This document shows positions 16,430 to 29,387 of a stretch of DNA of 64,000 bases, piece by piece. Both the position numbers and the translations under genes were made by a program. Source of the stretch: Atherinomorus stipes (taxonomy: Eukaryota > Chordata > Actinopteri > Atheriniformes > Atherinidae); assembly GCA_023101725.1 (NCBI GenBank), contig JALJCO010010517.1:1-64000 (forward strand), given 5' to 3'. The notes under the pieces are model-generated. The model was not told the DNA's origin and ran no database searches. It worked only from the letters and a program-made list of their open reading frames with translations. Each line of letters opens with the position of its first letter. Position 1 is the stretch's first letter.

Positions 16430-18825
16430 TGCGCACTTCATACAGATGGGTGTAGGGTTTAGGGTGGGTATTGGGACACTTCATACAGGGGTGTGGGGTT
16501 TAGGGTGGGTATTGGGACACTTCATACAGGGGTGTAGGGTTTAAGGTGGGTATTGGGACACTTCATACAGGTGTGTAGGGTTTAGGGTGGGTATTGGGAC
16601 ACTTCATACAGGGGTGTAGGGTTTAGGGTGGGTATCGAGACACTTCATTCGGGGGTGGGGTTTAGGGTGGGTATTGGGACACTTCATACAGGGGTGTGGG
16701 GTTTAGGGTGGGAATTGGGACACTTCATACAGGGGTGTGGGGTTTAGGGTGGGTATTGGGACACTTCATACAGGGGTGTAGGGTTTAGGGTGGGTATTGG
16801 GACACTTCATACAGGGGTGTAGGGTTTAGGGTGGGTATTGGGACACTTCATACAGGGGTGTGGGGTTTAGGGTGGGTATTGGGACACTTCATACGGGGGT
16901 ATAGGGTTTAGGGTGGGTATTGGGACACTTCATTCGGGGGTGTAGGGTTTAGGGTGGGTATTGGGACACTTCATACAGGGGTGTGGGGTTTAGGGTGGGT
17001 ATTGGGACACTTCATACAGGGGTGTAGGGTTTAGGGTGGGTATTGGGACACTTCATACAGGGGTGTAGGGTTTAGGGTGGGTATTGGGACACTTCATACA
17101 GGGGTGTAGGGTTTAGGGTGGGTATTGGGACACTTCATACAGATGGGTGTAGGGTTTAGGGTGGGTATTGGGACACTTCATTCAGGGGTGTAGGGTTTAG
17201 GGTGGGTATTGGGACACTTCATACAGGGGTGTAGGGTTTAGGGTGGGAATTGGGACACTTCATACAGGGGTGTGGGGTTTAGGGTGGGTATTGGGACACT
17301 TCATACAGGGGTGTAGGGTTTAGGGTGGGTATTGGGACACTTCATACAGGGGTGTAGGGTTTAGGGTGGGTATTGGGACACTTCATACAGGGGTGTGGGG
17401 TTTAGGGTGGGTATTGGAGACACTTCATTCGGGGGTCGGGGTTTAGGGTGGGTATTGGGACACTTCATTCGGGGGTGTGGGGTTTAGGGTGGGTATTGGG
17501 ACACTTCATTCGGGGGTCGGGGTTTAGGGTGGGTATTGGGACACTTCATACAGGGGTGTGGGGTTTAGGGTGGGAATTGGGACACTTCATACAGGGGTGT
17601 GGGGTTTAGGGGTGGGTATTGGGACACTTCATACAGGGGTGTAGGGTTTAGGGTGGGTATTGGGACACTTCATACAGGGGTGTAGGGTTTAGGGTGGGTA
17701 TTGGGACACTTCATACAGGGGTGTAGGGTTTAGGGTGGGAATTGGGACACTTCATACAGGGGTGTAGGGTTTAGGGTGGGAATTGGGACACTTCATACAG
17801 GGGTGTGGGGTTTAGGGTGGGTATTGGGACACTTCATACAGGGGTGTAGGGTTTAGGGTGGGTATTGGGACACTTCATACAGGGGTGTAGGGTTTAGGGT
17901 GGGAATTGGGACACTTCATACAGGGGTGTGGGGTTTAGGGTGGGTATTGGGACACTTCATACAGGGGTGTAGGGTTTAGGGTGGGTATTGGGACACTTCA
18001 TACAGAGGGTGTAGGGTTTAGGGTGGGTATTGGGACACTTCATACAGGGGTGTAGGGTTTAGGGTGGGTATTGGGACACTTCATTCAGGGGTGTCGGGTT
18101 TAGGGTGGGTATTGGGACACTTCATACAGGGGTGTAGGGTTTAGGGTGGGTATTGGGACACTTCATACAGGGGTGTGGGGTTTAGGGTGGGTATTGGGAC
18201 ACTTCATACAGGGGTGTAGGGTTTAGGGTGGGTATTGGGACACTTCATACAGGGGTGTAGGGTTTAGGGTGGGTATTGGGACACTTCATACAGGGGTGTG
18301 GGGTTTAGGGTGGGTATTGAGACACTTCATTCGGGGGGGTGTGGGGTTTAGGGTGGGTATTGGGACACTTCATTCGGGGGTGTGGGGTTTAGGGTGGGTA
18401 TTGGGACACTTCATCGGGGGGGGTGTGGGGTTTAGGGTGGGAATTGGGACACTTCATACAGGGGTGTGGGGTTTAGGGTGGGTATTGGGACACTTCATAC
18501 AGGGGTGTGGGGTTTAGGGTGGGTATTGGGACACTTCATACAGGGGTGTGGGGTTTAGGGTGGGAATTGGGACACTTCATACAGGGGTGTGGGGTTTAGG
18601 GTGGGTATTGGGACACTTCATTCAGGGGTGTGGGGTTTAGGGTGGGTATTGGGACACTTCATACAGTGGTGTGGGGTTTAGGGTGGGAATTGGGACACTT
18701 CATTCAGGGGTGTGGGGTTTAGGGTGGGAATTGGGACACTTCATTCAGGGGTGTGGGGTTTAGGGTGGGTATTGGAACACTTCATACAGTGGTGTGGGGT
18801 TTAGGGTGGGTATTGGGACAGGGCC
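16430..18825. repeat. 41-bp G-rich minisatellite (about 58 copies)
   Basis: The unit is gggacacttcatacaggggt then gtagggtttagggtgggtatt. Variants are gtgggg for gtaggg, attc for atac and ggaatt for ggtatt, with a few 1-3 bp indels. Every unit has at least three and usually four runs of three or more G (ggggt, gtgggg, tttaggg, tgggt). The right border runs into gggacagggccattgac, the same terminus seen unexpanded at 13434-13445. Confidence 0.95.
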
Positions 18826-19138
18826 ATTGACATGTCTTCTTCTTCTCCTGAGGAGTGTCTCATGTTGAAGTCTGCAGACTGCAAAGCACTCTAAAGCAGC
18901 ATTTCTGTAATGGTAGCTGCTGAAATGGGACATCCTAGCAGATGAGAATTACCCACAGTGCTCCAGTGTCATTGCCTTAGTCCTTCAGCTACGTTGTGAG
19001 AAAAAAAAAGAGAAAAAATATGGAACCGGGCATTTTATTCCTTTTCATTTATCTGTTGTTACCTGAACGTGGACACCCCATGAACCCCTTGTTAATCCAT
19101 GAATGATATCAAACAAAATGGATTTTCTGAGGCAAAAA
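18826..19138. other. Unique sequence
   Basis: No repeat or exon recognised. Confidence 0.4.
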
Positions 19139-19205
<67 letters not shown>

Positions 19206-19206
19206 T
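19139..19206. repeat. (CTTT)n microsatellite
   Basis: About 17 uninterrupted tetranucleotide copies, followed at once by a perfect short palindrome (gcctgcata-ttttg-tatgcaggc). Confidence 0.96.
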
Positions 19207-19489
19207 GCCTGCATATTTTGTATGCAGGCATACATCCCCTGAGGAAGCATGCACATTGTGAAATGTCGGGACCCCTGCTCTGACTGTATCATAAGACTTC
19301 CTACAGGAATACAACGTCCGGACAGAAAGGAACTACTACAAGTCTGTGGCACAGGGAGTTACAACGCTACCACAGGATACAACACCCCAACAAGAACCAG
19401 CAACAATCAGGTAGGAGCCCTTGGCCTTTCAAAAAGATGCACACAACTAGATCTAGCCATTACTTAAAATAAGTAACGACCATTTACTT

Positions 19490-19733
19490 ATTTTAAGAGT
19501 GGCTGAGATTCTTTCGTGTAATAAGCCAAACTAAAAATCTGCCAATAGAACAAGCAACATTTTCTTGATAAGATTTCTTGAAATAAGATGCATTGCCATA
19601 AAACGAGTTTCTATATCTCCCTGAAATACTGAAAAGTTCCTCTTTAGGTAATTTTGTCTTATTTTGAGTGTGATGAGATATTTTGACTAGAAATTAGACA
19701 AATGTACTGGGTAAGATTTGAGTTTTTGCAGTG
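19490..19733. mobile_element. Right half of a cactgcaaaaactc MITE
   Basis: It shares its sequence with the right halves of the complete copies at 22096-22565 and 25430-25895 (caagcaa...ttcttgataagatttc, aaataagatgcatt) and ends in gatttgagtttttgcagtg. The left half is missing. Confidence 0.8.
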
Positions 19734-22095
19734 TCCTGGTCTCATGGTTTCCAGTGGTACTGGTCTGCTATGTTGGAGAACACATCCACAAACTCTTTTA
19801 ACTCTTATACATGTAGAACATTAAGGAGACTCTGGACATGTGCTGCTACAGATTTAGGCTGCTGGGGGGTGTCCCATGATGCACCTCCATTTTTGCTGCC
19901 CTTCATCGTGCTTCTCCTCTTCCTCAGCAGGGCTCCCTGGTTTGGAGACCCTCTCTCAGCCGGTCCAGGAAGATGGTCGTCCAGGTTCTGCTCTCCTGAG
20001 TCCCCCACCGCTGCTGTGTGGGAGGACCAGCCTGTAACTATCTGGGAGTTGTTCATGGATTGTTTTCTGTGAACAAAGTTCATTTAAACTCAGTTTAAAG
20101 TTCATTTACAGCAGATTTAAAACCGCCTCTGATCAGCACGGTGCTTCATCAGCACAATCAATGTTAGAAATGTTTACTGTTCTGATCATAGAGGATCTGT
20201 CTCAGCTGGATTATTAGCTGAATTGTCTTTAAAAGTGTCTTGAGCCGACTTTGTGGTGGATCGGTGCCGTGCAGCTGAACCTGGACCTGGCATGACCACT
20301 CGTACCAACGAGACGTTCGGACCTCATGATGATCCGTTTCCAGTTAGAAGCCACCAGTGTCCACGGTAACCTGCTGGTGTTCAGCCTCAGCATGCATGTT
20401 CCTGAGCCTGGTAACATGGTAGGAAACCAAACTCTGCAGAACAATGCAGCCGTCCTTCAGCTTCATACGAGCGTCCTCATTCATGGAGCTGCGAGCAGAG
20501 AATGTGTGATTATACTGTATGGAGCTGGTGAGGGGAGTGTGTCAACGCCTGCATGCCACACAGTGTGCCGGGAGAGATTGATGTTTTTGTCATCCACCTG
20601 CTTCAAAGCTGTAAAAAGCCGGCTGATGTAAATAGAGAAGCCTAGCAAGGCAGGCTCACAAACAAAAGAGGGGAACCTCACTGCTCCTCATCTGTTTGCA
20701 GGCATATCTGAGCTTTCTGCCGTGACGCTGAGATGAACAGTCTCACGCCTGCGAGTGGGTAAGTGCTGGAAGCCCTTTCTTGTTCTCTCGGGGAACTGTT
20801 TATCTCTTTTTTGATGCGCGGGCAGAGTGATGAGGAAGAGCGAGGAAGAGCAGGTCTGCTGCAGGCGGTGAGCTCTCTGTCGTCTTTGTCCGAGCAGCCG
20901 TCCTCGCGCCCGGCGCTGCCTCCACTGCCGGGATGATCTATGGTGCTTTGTTTATCACCGGCCATGGTCACTTCTCTGGAACGCAATTGGCTGGAACTAC
21001 AGCGTGTGGGTCCTGCTCCCTGCCTCCCTCTCTCTCCCTCCCTCTCTCTCCTCTCCCTTTAAAGCCGGGGCGCCTTGTCCGACGTGCCTTTTTATCTCCC
21101 CGTCTCCCTCTTTCCTCCTCGCCGGTGTTTTGCATGCATCTGAATGATAATGGGACACATTGTTCCCCGACTGCTGATTGATTGAGTTGCTTGACAGCAG
21201 AATGGCTCCACGACACGCAGGAATTCGTGCATGCCCAGCTGTAGACCCTCTTCTTGTATCTCAGGCTCCTTTCCAGTCTTATTCTGCTTTATCTGAGCAG
21301 CATATTACATAATTAAAGCATGGTGGGAGGTTAGCAGCTTTTACTCTCACATACTTTTTTTCATTTATTTCAACTGTTGCTCATTTAATCCACAAAATAT
21401 TCAAGTTTTTCCCTTCTCCTTAAAAAAAAATCTCAATTTCAAGCATTCACATTTCTACTTCATCTGGTTCTTATAGAGAGCGTGATGCATTTGCTTGTGT
21501 ATGTTATGCAGGAGCAGTGTGATGATTCTCCTCTAACGCATCACACAAACTGATGGAAGCAGCCGTAAGCGTCACTTTTAGGAGCGTTTGTGTTTTTATT
21601 TGTGCACGTCTTCCAGATAAGTGGGAGCATGGTGTGTGTGTGAAGTGTTAGCGCGTGGATTACAGGCCTGGCAGATAGGCTTGTATCCTGTCTGACATGA
21701 GCTGATGGGATTAAAGCCGGCGTCTGTCCTGCATCCACACACATCCTCCACCTCTGCAGGTGGAAGGGACGCCATAGGTGCAGCTAGGTGTGTGTGTGTG
21801 TCTTTATTTAATTCAGGCTGTGAAAAACGGATTTTTCTCGACAACTTCATGTATTAAACCTCTCTTTGTTTTACTCTATAGGTTGTAGATGTAATACTGA
21901 TATGAAATAACACAATTCCCTCCATCAGAATGTGGTTAAAAATTCCTCCAGGCTTTCAAGGCTTCACAGAGAGACAGCAGAGCTTCAACAAGCAGTTATG
22001 ATCATTTGTTTCATCAGCCGTAATGCAAATGGAAAATATTCCAGCCTCTTAAATAAAACAATGTGATTATTTCCTACTCACTTAAAAAAATAACA
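19734..22095. other. Desert sequence without supported exons
   Basis: Mostly unique sequence. Open frames here (for example 19731-20072 and 20326-20631) have no recognisable domain or splice signals. The segment around 20620-21200 is non-repetitive with mixed composition and could hold a regulatory element; nothing in the sequence proves it. Confidence 0.4.
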
Positions 22096-22565
22096 CACTG
22101 CAAAAACTCAAATTTTAGCAAGTATATTTTTCTATTTCTAGTCATAATATCTCATCACACTCAAAATAAGACAAAATTACCTGAAGAGAAACATTTCAGT
22201 GAGATTTAGGAACTCGTTTTAAGGCAATGCATCTTATTTCAAGAAATCTTATCAAGAAAATTTGGCTTTTTCTTTCAGCAGAATTTGTTTTGCTTATTAC
22301 AAGCAAAAATCTTTTTTTTTTCTTTTAATTATTTCAAGAGTGGACAGTGTTTCTTTTGCTTTGAATAAATAAAAAATTCTGCCAATAGAACAAGTAAAAT
22401 ATTCACGATAAGATTTCTTGAAATAAGATGCATTACCTTAAAACGAGTTCCTATATCTCACTGAAATGTTTCTCTTTAGGTAATTTTGTCTTATCTTGAG
22501 TGTGATGAGATATTATGACTAGAAATTAGAAAAATATACTTGGTAAGATTTGAGTTTTTGCAGTG
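22096..22565. mobile_element. Complete cactgcaaaaactc MITE, 470 bp
   Basis: The ends are inverted: cactgcaaaaactcaaattt and aagatttgagtttttgcagtg (one difference in the arm). Subterminal arms are inverted over about 150 bp (attacctgaagagaaac versus gtttctctttaggtaat; cttatttcaagaaatctta versus its complement). No coding content. Confidence 0.88.
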
Positions 22566-25429
22566 AAGTTTTGACATGATGACCAAAAAAAAAATAAAAT
22601 CAAATAGCAATTAATAAATCCAAATAATATAATTTCTCACCAGATTTATGAAATATTACTAAGAAAACAAATAATTTGCAAGTTGCGTCCTTAAATTTCA
22701 GATGTTTTCCTTTTTTAGAGATTTAAACGTATATAAAAGCATCATTACGTCCAGATTTGACTCATTGATCTGTATTTATTTAGCTTTGCTGTGGCTGAAA
22801 GAAAAGCTGTGTCTCCTCTCCATTTCTTCTGACCTCCTCTTTGCATTCAGCACTTTACTGTAATGACTGAACACTCCAGGACTCGCACTTGCAACCCTTC
22901 CTCGTCCTCTCGGAGGCTCGGCGATCAGCTATTGATACCATCCAGATCGTTTCATGATCTGAGGCAGAGGAAACCGAACGCAAAGATGTGGAAGCAACGC
23001 AAGTCCACTTGAGATGATTAGTGTGTGAAGTGTGCTTGTTAGGCAAACTGTGAAGTGTGCTTGTTATATATCCAGCCCTCACGCCTGATTACTGACGCCA
23101 CTCCACGACGACGGCATGTGCAGACTGCTGGCGTCCGCCGTGTCCGGTGACTAATGGAAGCATTAGCAGCTCCTGTTTGGAAAACAAAAAGGAGAAAATT
23201 AGGTAGAATTAAGAAATCAGATCTGATATCTTGCAGTGATCTTTATAAAAAAAAACTTCAACTTCAGCCTTTTTGTCACTTCTGGCTGTCTTTTTGTGTT
23301 TGGCAAAGCTAAAAGCAGTGCTGCAGGAATATGTTCCTCCATATGCTGCGCTGCTTTGTAACGCGTGCATTTCCACACCAATCCTCCAGTAACTGTGAAT
23401 GAATCTAATTCTGGTTTGAAACACAATGTGAAAGATTTTGGGGGAGGGTGAAATAGCCTGCTGTGATTCTCCATCTGGCCTGAGCAGCGTTGGAATGGCC
23501 CGTCCTCCGTTACCAAGCGCGCCAGCTCGGAATAAGGCTTCACTTTAAAGGATCAATTCTTTTATTATTGAAGCCGGTCTCTGTAGTGCAGGCTAATACA
23601 TTCAGCATTGATCCCCAGCCCCTTCCCTTTTCTCTACCCCAAAAACCTTTATTGCCATTTCTTCCAATGAGGCTGGTGTTAAAAAAGACATGTTCGGCAG
23701 AGGAGAGCTTTTACAAAGTGACTGCAGGACAAATAAGCTCGTAAACTGGTGTTCACGTGTTAGTGAGGAGGAAATGGAGAAGGAGCAGAAGGAGTTGGAG
23801 TTGCCAGCAGGCGTCTGGAATATCATTACTGGCCCTTGCGGGGAAAAATGAAATCATAAGCATAAGGAAAGTACCTGGTAATTAAAACTGTCTCACAGCA
23901 CCGAAGCTTTGATACCTGCTCAACAAAGTTTGTTTTTTTTTCCCGGAGCTGCACGGATTTGTGAGGTTTGACATGAGGCAGATAATGCGAGTGTGTTTTC
24001 CCCGTCAGGAGAGTGTGTGTTGACGTGCTGTATTCCTTTGACTGAACCTCTTTAATCTCCAGCTGATGTTTGCCACGAGAGCTCAGACTGAGCAGCTGTG
24101 TTTAAATTTATTACTAATAATGTCCGTACTCTGTGAAATCCCGTGCATCAGCGTCGTTCTGTGATCCACATACATAAAGACGAGAAGACGCTTCCATCAT
24201 GTTTTCACTGAATAAATCTTGAGTTTGTTGCACGGTGCAGGAGCCACAAACAGCTTGACGTGTGCGTATCAAAATCAGGAGCCTGCAGCTTGCATGCCGG
24301 CCCCTTATTGAACAAATCTGCGCCAGTGAAGCCAGCAGTTGAGGACATTAATGATCTGGACCCACTGGGGTCTGGGGCTCTGCACCCACGGGCTATCTGC
24401 TCGATCCCCAATCGATAGCTTTTTATTAAAATTGTTTGCGAGGCAACACAAATCCATATTGTTTTGCCTCAGACCGGGTAGCCTTGTGAAATATGTGGCA
24501 CATATTTATATATTTTTTCCAGATGAAAGCAGAAAATGATTAGTTGATATGCATGAAAAAAAGAGAAAGCAGCAGTAGTTTGGCATTAGTGGAATATCCA
24601 TTTCAGCATTGATTTTCATAAGAGATGCATTTGTGATTATCTTATTCTCTCTTCCCTCAACAGGGCTGAATTACATATCATATTATCCCCGGTATTAAGG
24701 CAAAATTAATAACACAAGTAATTATAATACTTATGTCTAATGATATGCTGCAAGAGCCCTATTGATTGAGTGGAGATGCATCTAGGGGGAAATGGTTTGG
24801 AGCTGAGCCTGACGACAGGCGCTGCCAGCGTGATCCGCCCTGCGTGAAGTGGGAAAATAAGATCAGCAGCAGAACATGAGCCCCCCATCAGCGACCCACG
24901 TTCAGCACCACTTTACACTTCAAACCCGCTCTGTTATCAGCCTGTTTTCCTGTTAACACCATTTTTCAGAAGAAGCCTCCTTCTTCTGCTTAATTCACTC
25001 ATATTGATCTTTTTCCTGAATTAAAGTGTTTTAGTTTCCTTTCAGAAGTTCAGAATCAGCACGTAAAACCGAATTACCTTCATCAGTCCAGAGTAAATGA
25101 AAGCATTAAGGTTTAAACTCTCAGTGCAGTCAATGTGTTGACTTGAAAATACTTTTATTGAATATGAATGAAACTACTGGCTCTGATTTAAAAGTGAAAA
25201 TTCATAAACATGCTTGATGCTGTTCTTGTGTGTGCACGTGTCCTCTCTTCATGAAGACAATTTCCTTCATTTCCATTCAGAGAAATTCAATCTTTTCTCA
25301 CTTTTTGCCAATTTTAGCAACACAAAAGCAAAAGTATAAGAAAAGCAAACATGATAAGAGTGAAAGGAGGCAGACGAGTTAATGTCTGGCTGTGTGTGGG
25401 AATAACAGCATCACATGATTTGGCTTGTG
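22566..25429. other. Desert sequence, possible regulatory blocks
   Basis: No coding exon found. The part at about 24480-24780 is unique and rich in POU/homeodomain-like cores (atgcat, gataatg, attaataac, taattata). It could be a conserved non-coding element, inferred from composition only. Confidence 0.35.
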
Positions 25430-25895
25430 CACTGCAAAAACTCAAATCTTAGCAAGTATACTTTTCTAATTTCTAGTCAAAATATCTGGTCACACTTGAA
25501 ATAAGACAAAATTACTTAGAGAAACATTTCAGTGAGATATAAGATCTTGTTTTAAGACAATGCATCTTTTAAAAAAAAAAAAATCTAATCAAGAAAATTT
25601 TGCTTGTTCTTTTGGCAGAATTCTTTTTTGGTTTTTGCAAAAAAAAAAAAATCTTGGCCACTCTCACAATAATAAAAAATATATTTTTTGCTTGCAATAA
25701 GAAAAAAATTCTGCCAATGGAACAAGCAAAGTTTTCTTGATAAGATTTCATGAAATAAGATGCATTAGCTTAAACCAAGTTCCTATATCTCACTGAAATG
25801 TTTCTCTTTAGGTAATTTTGTTTTATTTTGAATGTGATGAGATATTTTGAGTAGAAATGAGAAAATACACTTGGTAAGATTTGAGTTTTGCAGTG
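25430..25895. mobile_element. Second complete cactgcaaaaactc MITE, 466 bp
   Basis: Inverted ends cactgcaaaaactcaaatct and agatttgagttttgcagtg with the same interior as 22096-22565. Poly-A/T stretches (25568-25583, 25639-25650) mark decay. Confidence 0.88.
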
Positions 25896-26990
25896 TGTGT
25901 CATGCAGCTTACATATGAACTGACATCACAGCAGATAAAGATTTGGAGCATCTTAACTTTTATTTTCAGCAACTATTTATGATCTTCCATGTGTGGATTT
26001 ACCAATAATCAGCCTTCCTAGATTTTCACGGTCGCTTGCAGAGAGGCAGAGCTGTGCCTCGCAGTTGCAGCTTCTCACCAAAAGAGGGCAACATGGTGTC
26101 AGGTTAGTGCCCCCACCAGTGCACGGCATCAGCAGCTCCACCGTCCAGTCAGGAGGAAGGACCCGGGTACAGATAGTGTAAAGAAGAAGGAGGGTTCTGG
26201 TCTTAAATGTGTAAGTAACAATACATTTACATTTACGCCTGAAACGGCTTTCCCCGCGCCGTCACTCAGCGATTCAAAGCTCTGCCCCCCACCACCTCTC
26301 TCCTGGCAACAAAGCCCCCCCAGCTTGTCACGCAGGCGCCAGATAGAGCGGTGGAGTGGATGAAGTTCTTCACAGTCAAGGTGTCATTATAGAAGACCTC
26401 GCCTCGCCTGGCTCGCTTAAAAGAAGAGGAGGAGGGGGGTGGTGGGGTGGAGAGGGTGAAATTAAACATGCCACTCTTCTCCCCCCCCCCTTCTCGCCCT
26501 CTCTCCACAACCTGAAAACCTTTGTTTGTCCTGGCCAAGTCCAGATCTGATGTGGGCTGATAAGGACTCTGTAGTCCGGACTCTGCTGACGGAGGTTCAT
26601 TACAGGCAGAGTGGTAGTGGACCACACGCCGGCACCTTTGCAGTCCCTTGTTTTGGGGGCTGTAAAGCCCCCCCAGCCCATTTGTCCTGTGATGTGACAG
26701 CATTGATGATGGGATGACAGATGTCTTACCAGCCCACACCCTCGGTGCCAACACCCCCATCCTTCCTGAAACAGTTTACCCCTGCTTGTCTGGGAGTCCA
26801 CCGAAGAGCACAGCTGCATTGCTCCAGCGTGGTCACCCCCCCGCCCGCTCCTGGAAGCCTTCCTCCTCTCCTCCAGAGGACAGAGTGATCGGCCTCCTTG
26901 GCACGGAGCTGCCTCTTTGTTCCCTGCCAGGTTGGCTGCAGGAGCAGGGTCAGCTGCAAGTCAGCCTGCGGCCAGTAGAGGGCAGCAAGC
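25896..26990. other. GC-richer unique sequence
   Basis: Contains poly-C/G runs and purine-rich tracts (26428-26490). Overlapping open frames on both strands are caused by composition. No domain or exon could be supported. Confidence 0.4.
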
Positions 26991-26994
26991 ACTG

Positions 26995-27415
26995 CATGCA
27001 GCAGGGGCAGCAGGGGGAGCAGGGGCAGCAGGGGCAGCATGATAGCAGGGGGAGCAGGGGCAGCAGGGACAGCAGGGGGAGCAGGGGCAGCAGGGGCAGC
27101 ATGATAGCAGGGGGAGCAGGGGCAGCACGATAGCAGGGGCAGCACGACAGCAGGGGCAGCAGGGGGCACCAGGGGCAGAGGGGGCAGCACGACAGCAGGG
27201 GCAGCAGGGGGAGCAGGGGCAGCACGATAGCAGGGGGCATGGGGCACCAGGGGCAGCAGGGGCAGCACAATAGCAGGGACAGCAGGGGGCATGGGGCACC
27301 AGGGGCTGCAGGGGGAGCAGGGGGCATGGGGCACCAGGGGCTGCAGGGGCAGAAGGGGCAGCACGACAGCAGGGGCAGCACGATAGCAGGGGGCATGGGG
27401 CACCAGGGGCCTCAG
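26995..27415. repeat. Short-period GGGGCAGCA repeat
   Basis: Irregular head-to-tail copies of gcaggggca and ggggagca, with interspersed cagcacgatag and ggggcatggggcacca variants. Units of 9-15 bp give Pro/Leu/Cys/Ala-rich open frames on the minus strand. Confidence 0.92.
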
Positions 27416-27419
27416 GGGT

Positions 27420-27940
27420 ATGGGGTAATAGAGGCAGCAGGGGCAAAGGGCTGCAGGGGTATGGGGTAGTAGAGGCAGCAGGGGCACGGGGCTGCAGGGG
27501 TATGGGGTAGTAGAGGCAGCTGGGGCACGGGGCTGCAGGGGTATGGGGTAGTAGAGGCAGCAGGGGCACGGGGCTGCAGGGGTATGGGGTAGTAGAGGCA
27601 GCTGGGGCACGGCGCTGCAGGGGTATGGGGTAGTAGAAGCAGCAGGGGCACGGGGCTGCAGGGGTATGGGGTAATAGAGGCAGCAGGGGCACGGGGCTGC
27701 AGGGGTTTGGGGTAGTAGAGGCAGCAGGGGCACGGGGCTGCAGGGGTATGGGGTAGTAGAGGCAGCTGGGGCACGGCGCTGCAGGGATATGGGGTAGTAG
27801 AAGCAGCAGGGGCACGGGGCTGCAGGGGTTTGGGGTAGTAGAGGCAGCAGGGGCACGGGGCTGCAGGGGTTTGGGGTAGTAGAGGCAGCAGGGGCACGGG
27901 GCTGCAGGGGTATGGGGTAGTAGAAGTATGGGGCTGCAGG
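27420..27940. repeat. 41-bp G-rich minisatellite (about 12 copies)
   Basis: The unit is gggctgcaggggtatggggt then agtagaggcagcaggggcacg. Variation is gcagc/gctggg, cgg/cgc, and tatgg/tttgg. It abuts the GGGGCAGCA array and probably grew from it. Several G-runs per unit. Confidence 0.94.
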
Positions 27941-29387
27941 GCACGAGGCCTCAGGTTGTCTTATCAAGACCAGCAGCTGCATCTAATGCTGCTTTTAACA
28001 GGTAATTGAACTAGAAAATGAACTAGTTTAGAAAATTAACTGAAACAATGAAAGAAAATCTCAGTTTTCAGCTTCAAAAGGAACAAACATGACAAGCAGC
28101 TCAGCTGCCATCAGGCGGTGAGCCCCGACTTCGTTTCTCTCATTCCCCTGTTCAAGCTCATCAGCTTCCCGTGTTTTAACAGCATGTTCAGGTCTCGCGT
28201 GCTGCAGAGAAGTCTGCTTTCAGATGCAGAGTGAACTGGTTATACTGGGAGACAGGTGGCCTGTGGAAGGCGTTTCCACAGGATCCTTTCTGCAAGTTAC
28301 AGATCTGCACACTGCCTGCCATGTTTTACCGGAGTGAAGGTGTGTTTATGAGTCAGAAAAATGTTGTCCACTGAAAACAAAAAACAAACCAACAAACAAA
28401 AATAGGTTTTTGAATGAACCTGAAAAAATCTTTGGCAAATATTTCCATATGACTTATTTATTTTAACATTACAGGATTCTTTCATTAATCAACTCAGGTA
28501 TTTACTGCCATGAAAATATGATGGTTCAATTCGGTTTATTTTGTTTCTAACAAATCAAATTATTTTATGAATTTTACAGTAATACAATTATATTCAAAAA
28601 GTTCATTCATATCTTGTAAATGAAGTTATTCCTATAAAACAGCTTCATTTCAAATAAAAATCAGTTAATTATGTTCAAATTCTTTTACCATGAACTCAAA
28701 CTTATTGTCTGAATATGAAATGTTCCCTCCACTAGCATGTGTTAGCTTACTGATGTTTAAAAGCAACAAATATGTCTGAACAAATGTCGCTGAAAAAAAA
28801 GAAACTGCTCGTGATTTAGACCACAGTTTTTACTCTCACAATTCAGACCTTCTGGGTCTTTGCTGCCGTCTTGCTGAGATATTTTGAGATCTCGTGTGAT
28901 TTTGTGATATGGAACAACCTTCTGTCTTCACCCGGGGCGTCAACATTCAGCCGCTGAGATGATTTTCATTTCTATTTTTTAATAAAAGTAACTACAAATC
29001 CTAATTTTCCCACATGGGGTTGGATTCAATCCGTCCAGAAGTCGGGGGGTATAACTCCTTATATCTGTTTAAATATACTGTAAAATATTTTACTTAAAAA
29101 TGTGAGTTAAAGGGCTGCCTTAAAATTTTGAGTTAGTTCAACATGTGTTTGATGAAGAATTTTGATTTATAACAACAAGACACCAGAAGCTTGTTTATTT
29201 GACATAAAATAATACATTAGGACAACAACAATACCAAAATGCAATTTACACTGCAGGTTTCACTTTAGTTTGTATGATGAGCTGAACCAGTTCAGGATTA
29301 CTACACACATGTGGAAATGTACACGTGTGTACATTTAAAATAACCTCCAGCTGTTGACAAGTTACTCAAATTATAACGGGAAATATA
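27941..29387. other. AT-rich desert sequence
   Basis: No exon or repeat family recognised. Confidence 0.4.

Noticed and set aside
16430..18825. Plant-type telomere (TTTAGGG) array
   Set aside because: TTTAGGG occurs only once per 41-bp unit and derives from a transposon end; there is no pure heptamer run.
19206..19229. Perfect 9-bp-arm palindrome after the CTTT run as a regulatory hairpin
   Set aside because: Too short, and next to a microsatellite of probable retroposon origin; no further support.
26726..27982. A 418-codon Pro/Leu/Cys-rich minus-strand open frame
   Set aside because: It runs through two G-rich tandem arrays and unique flanks without splice signals; composition alone explains it.
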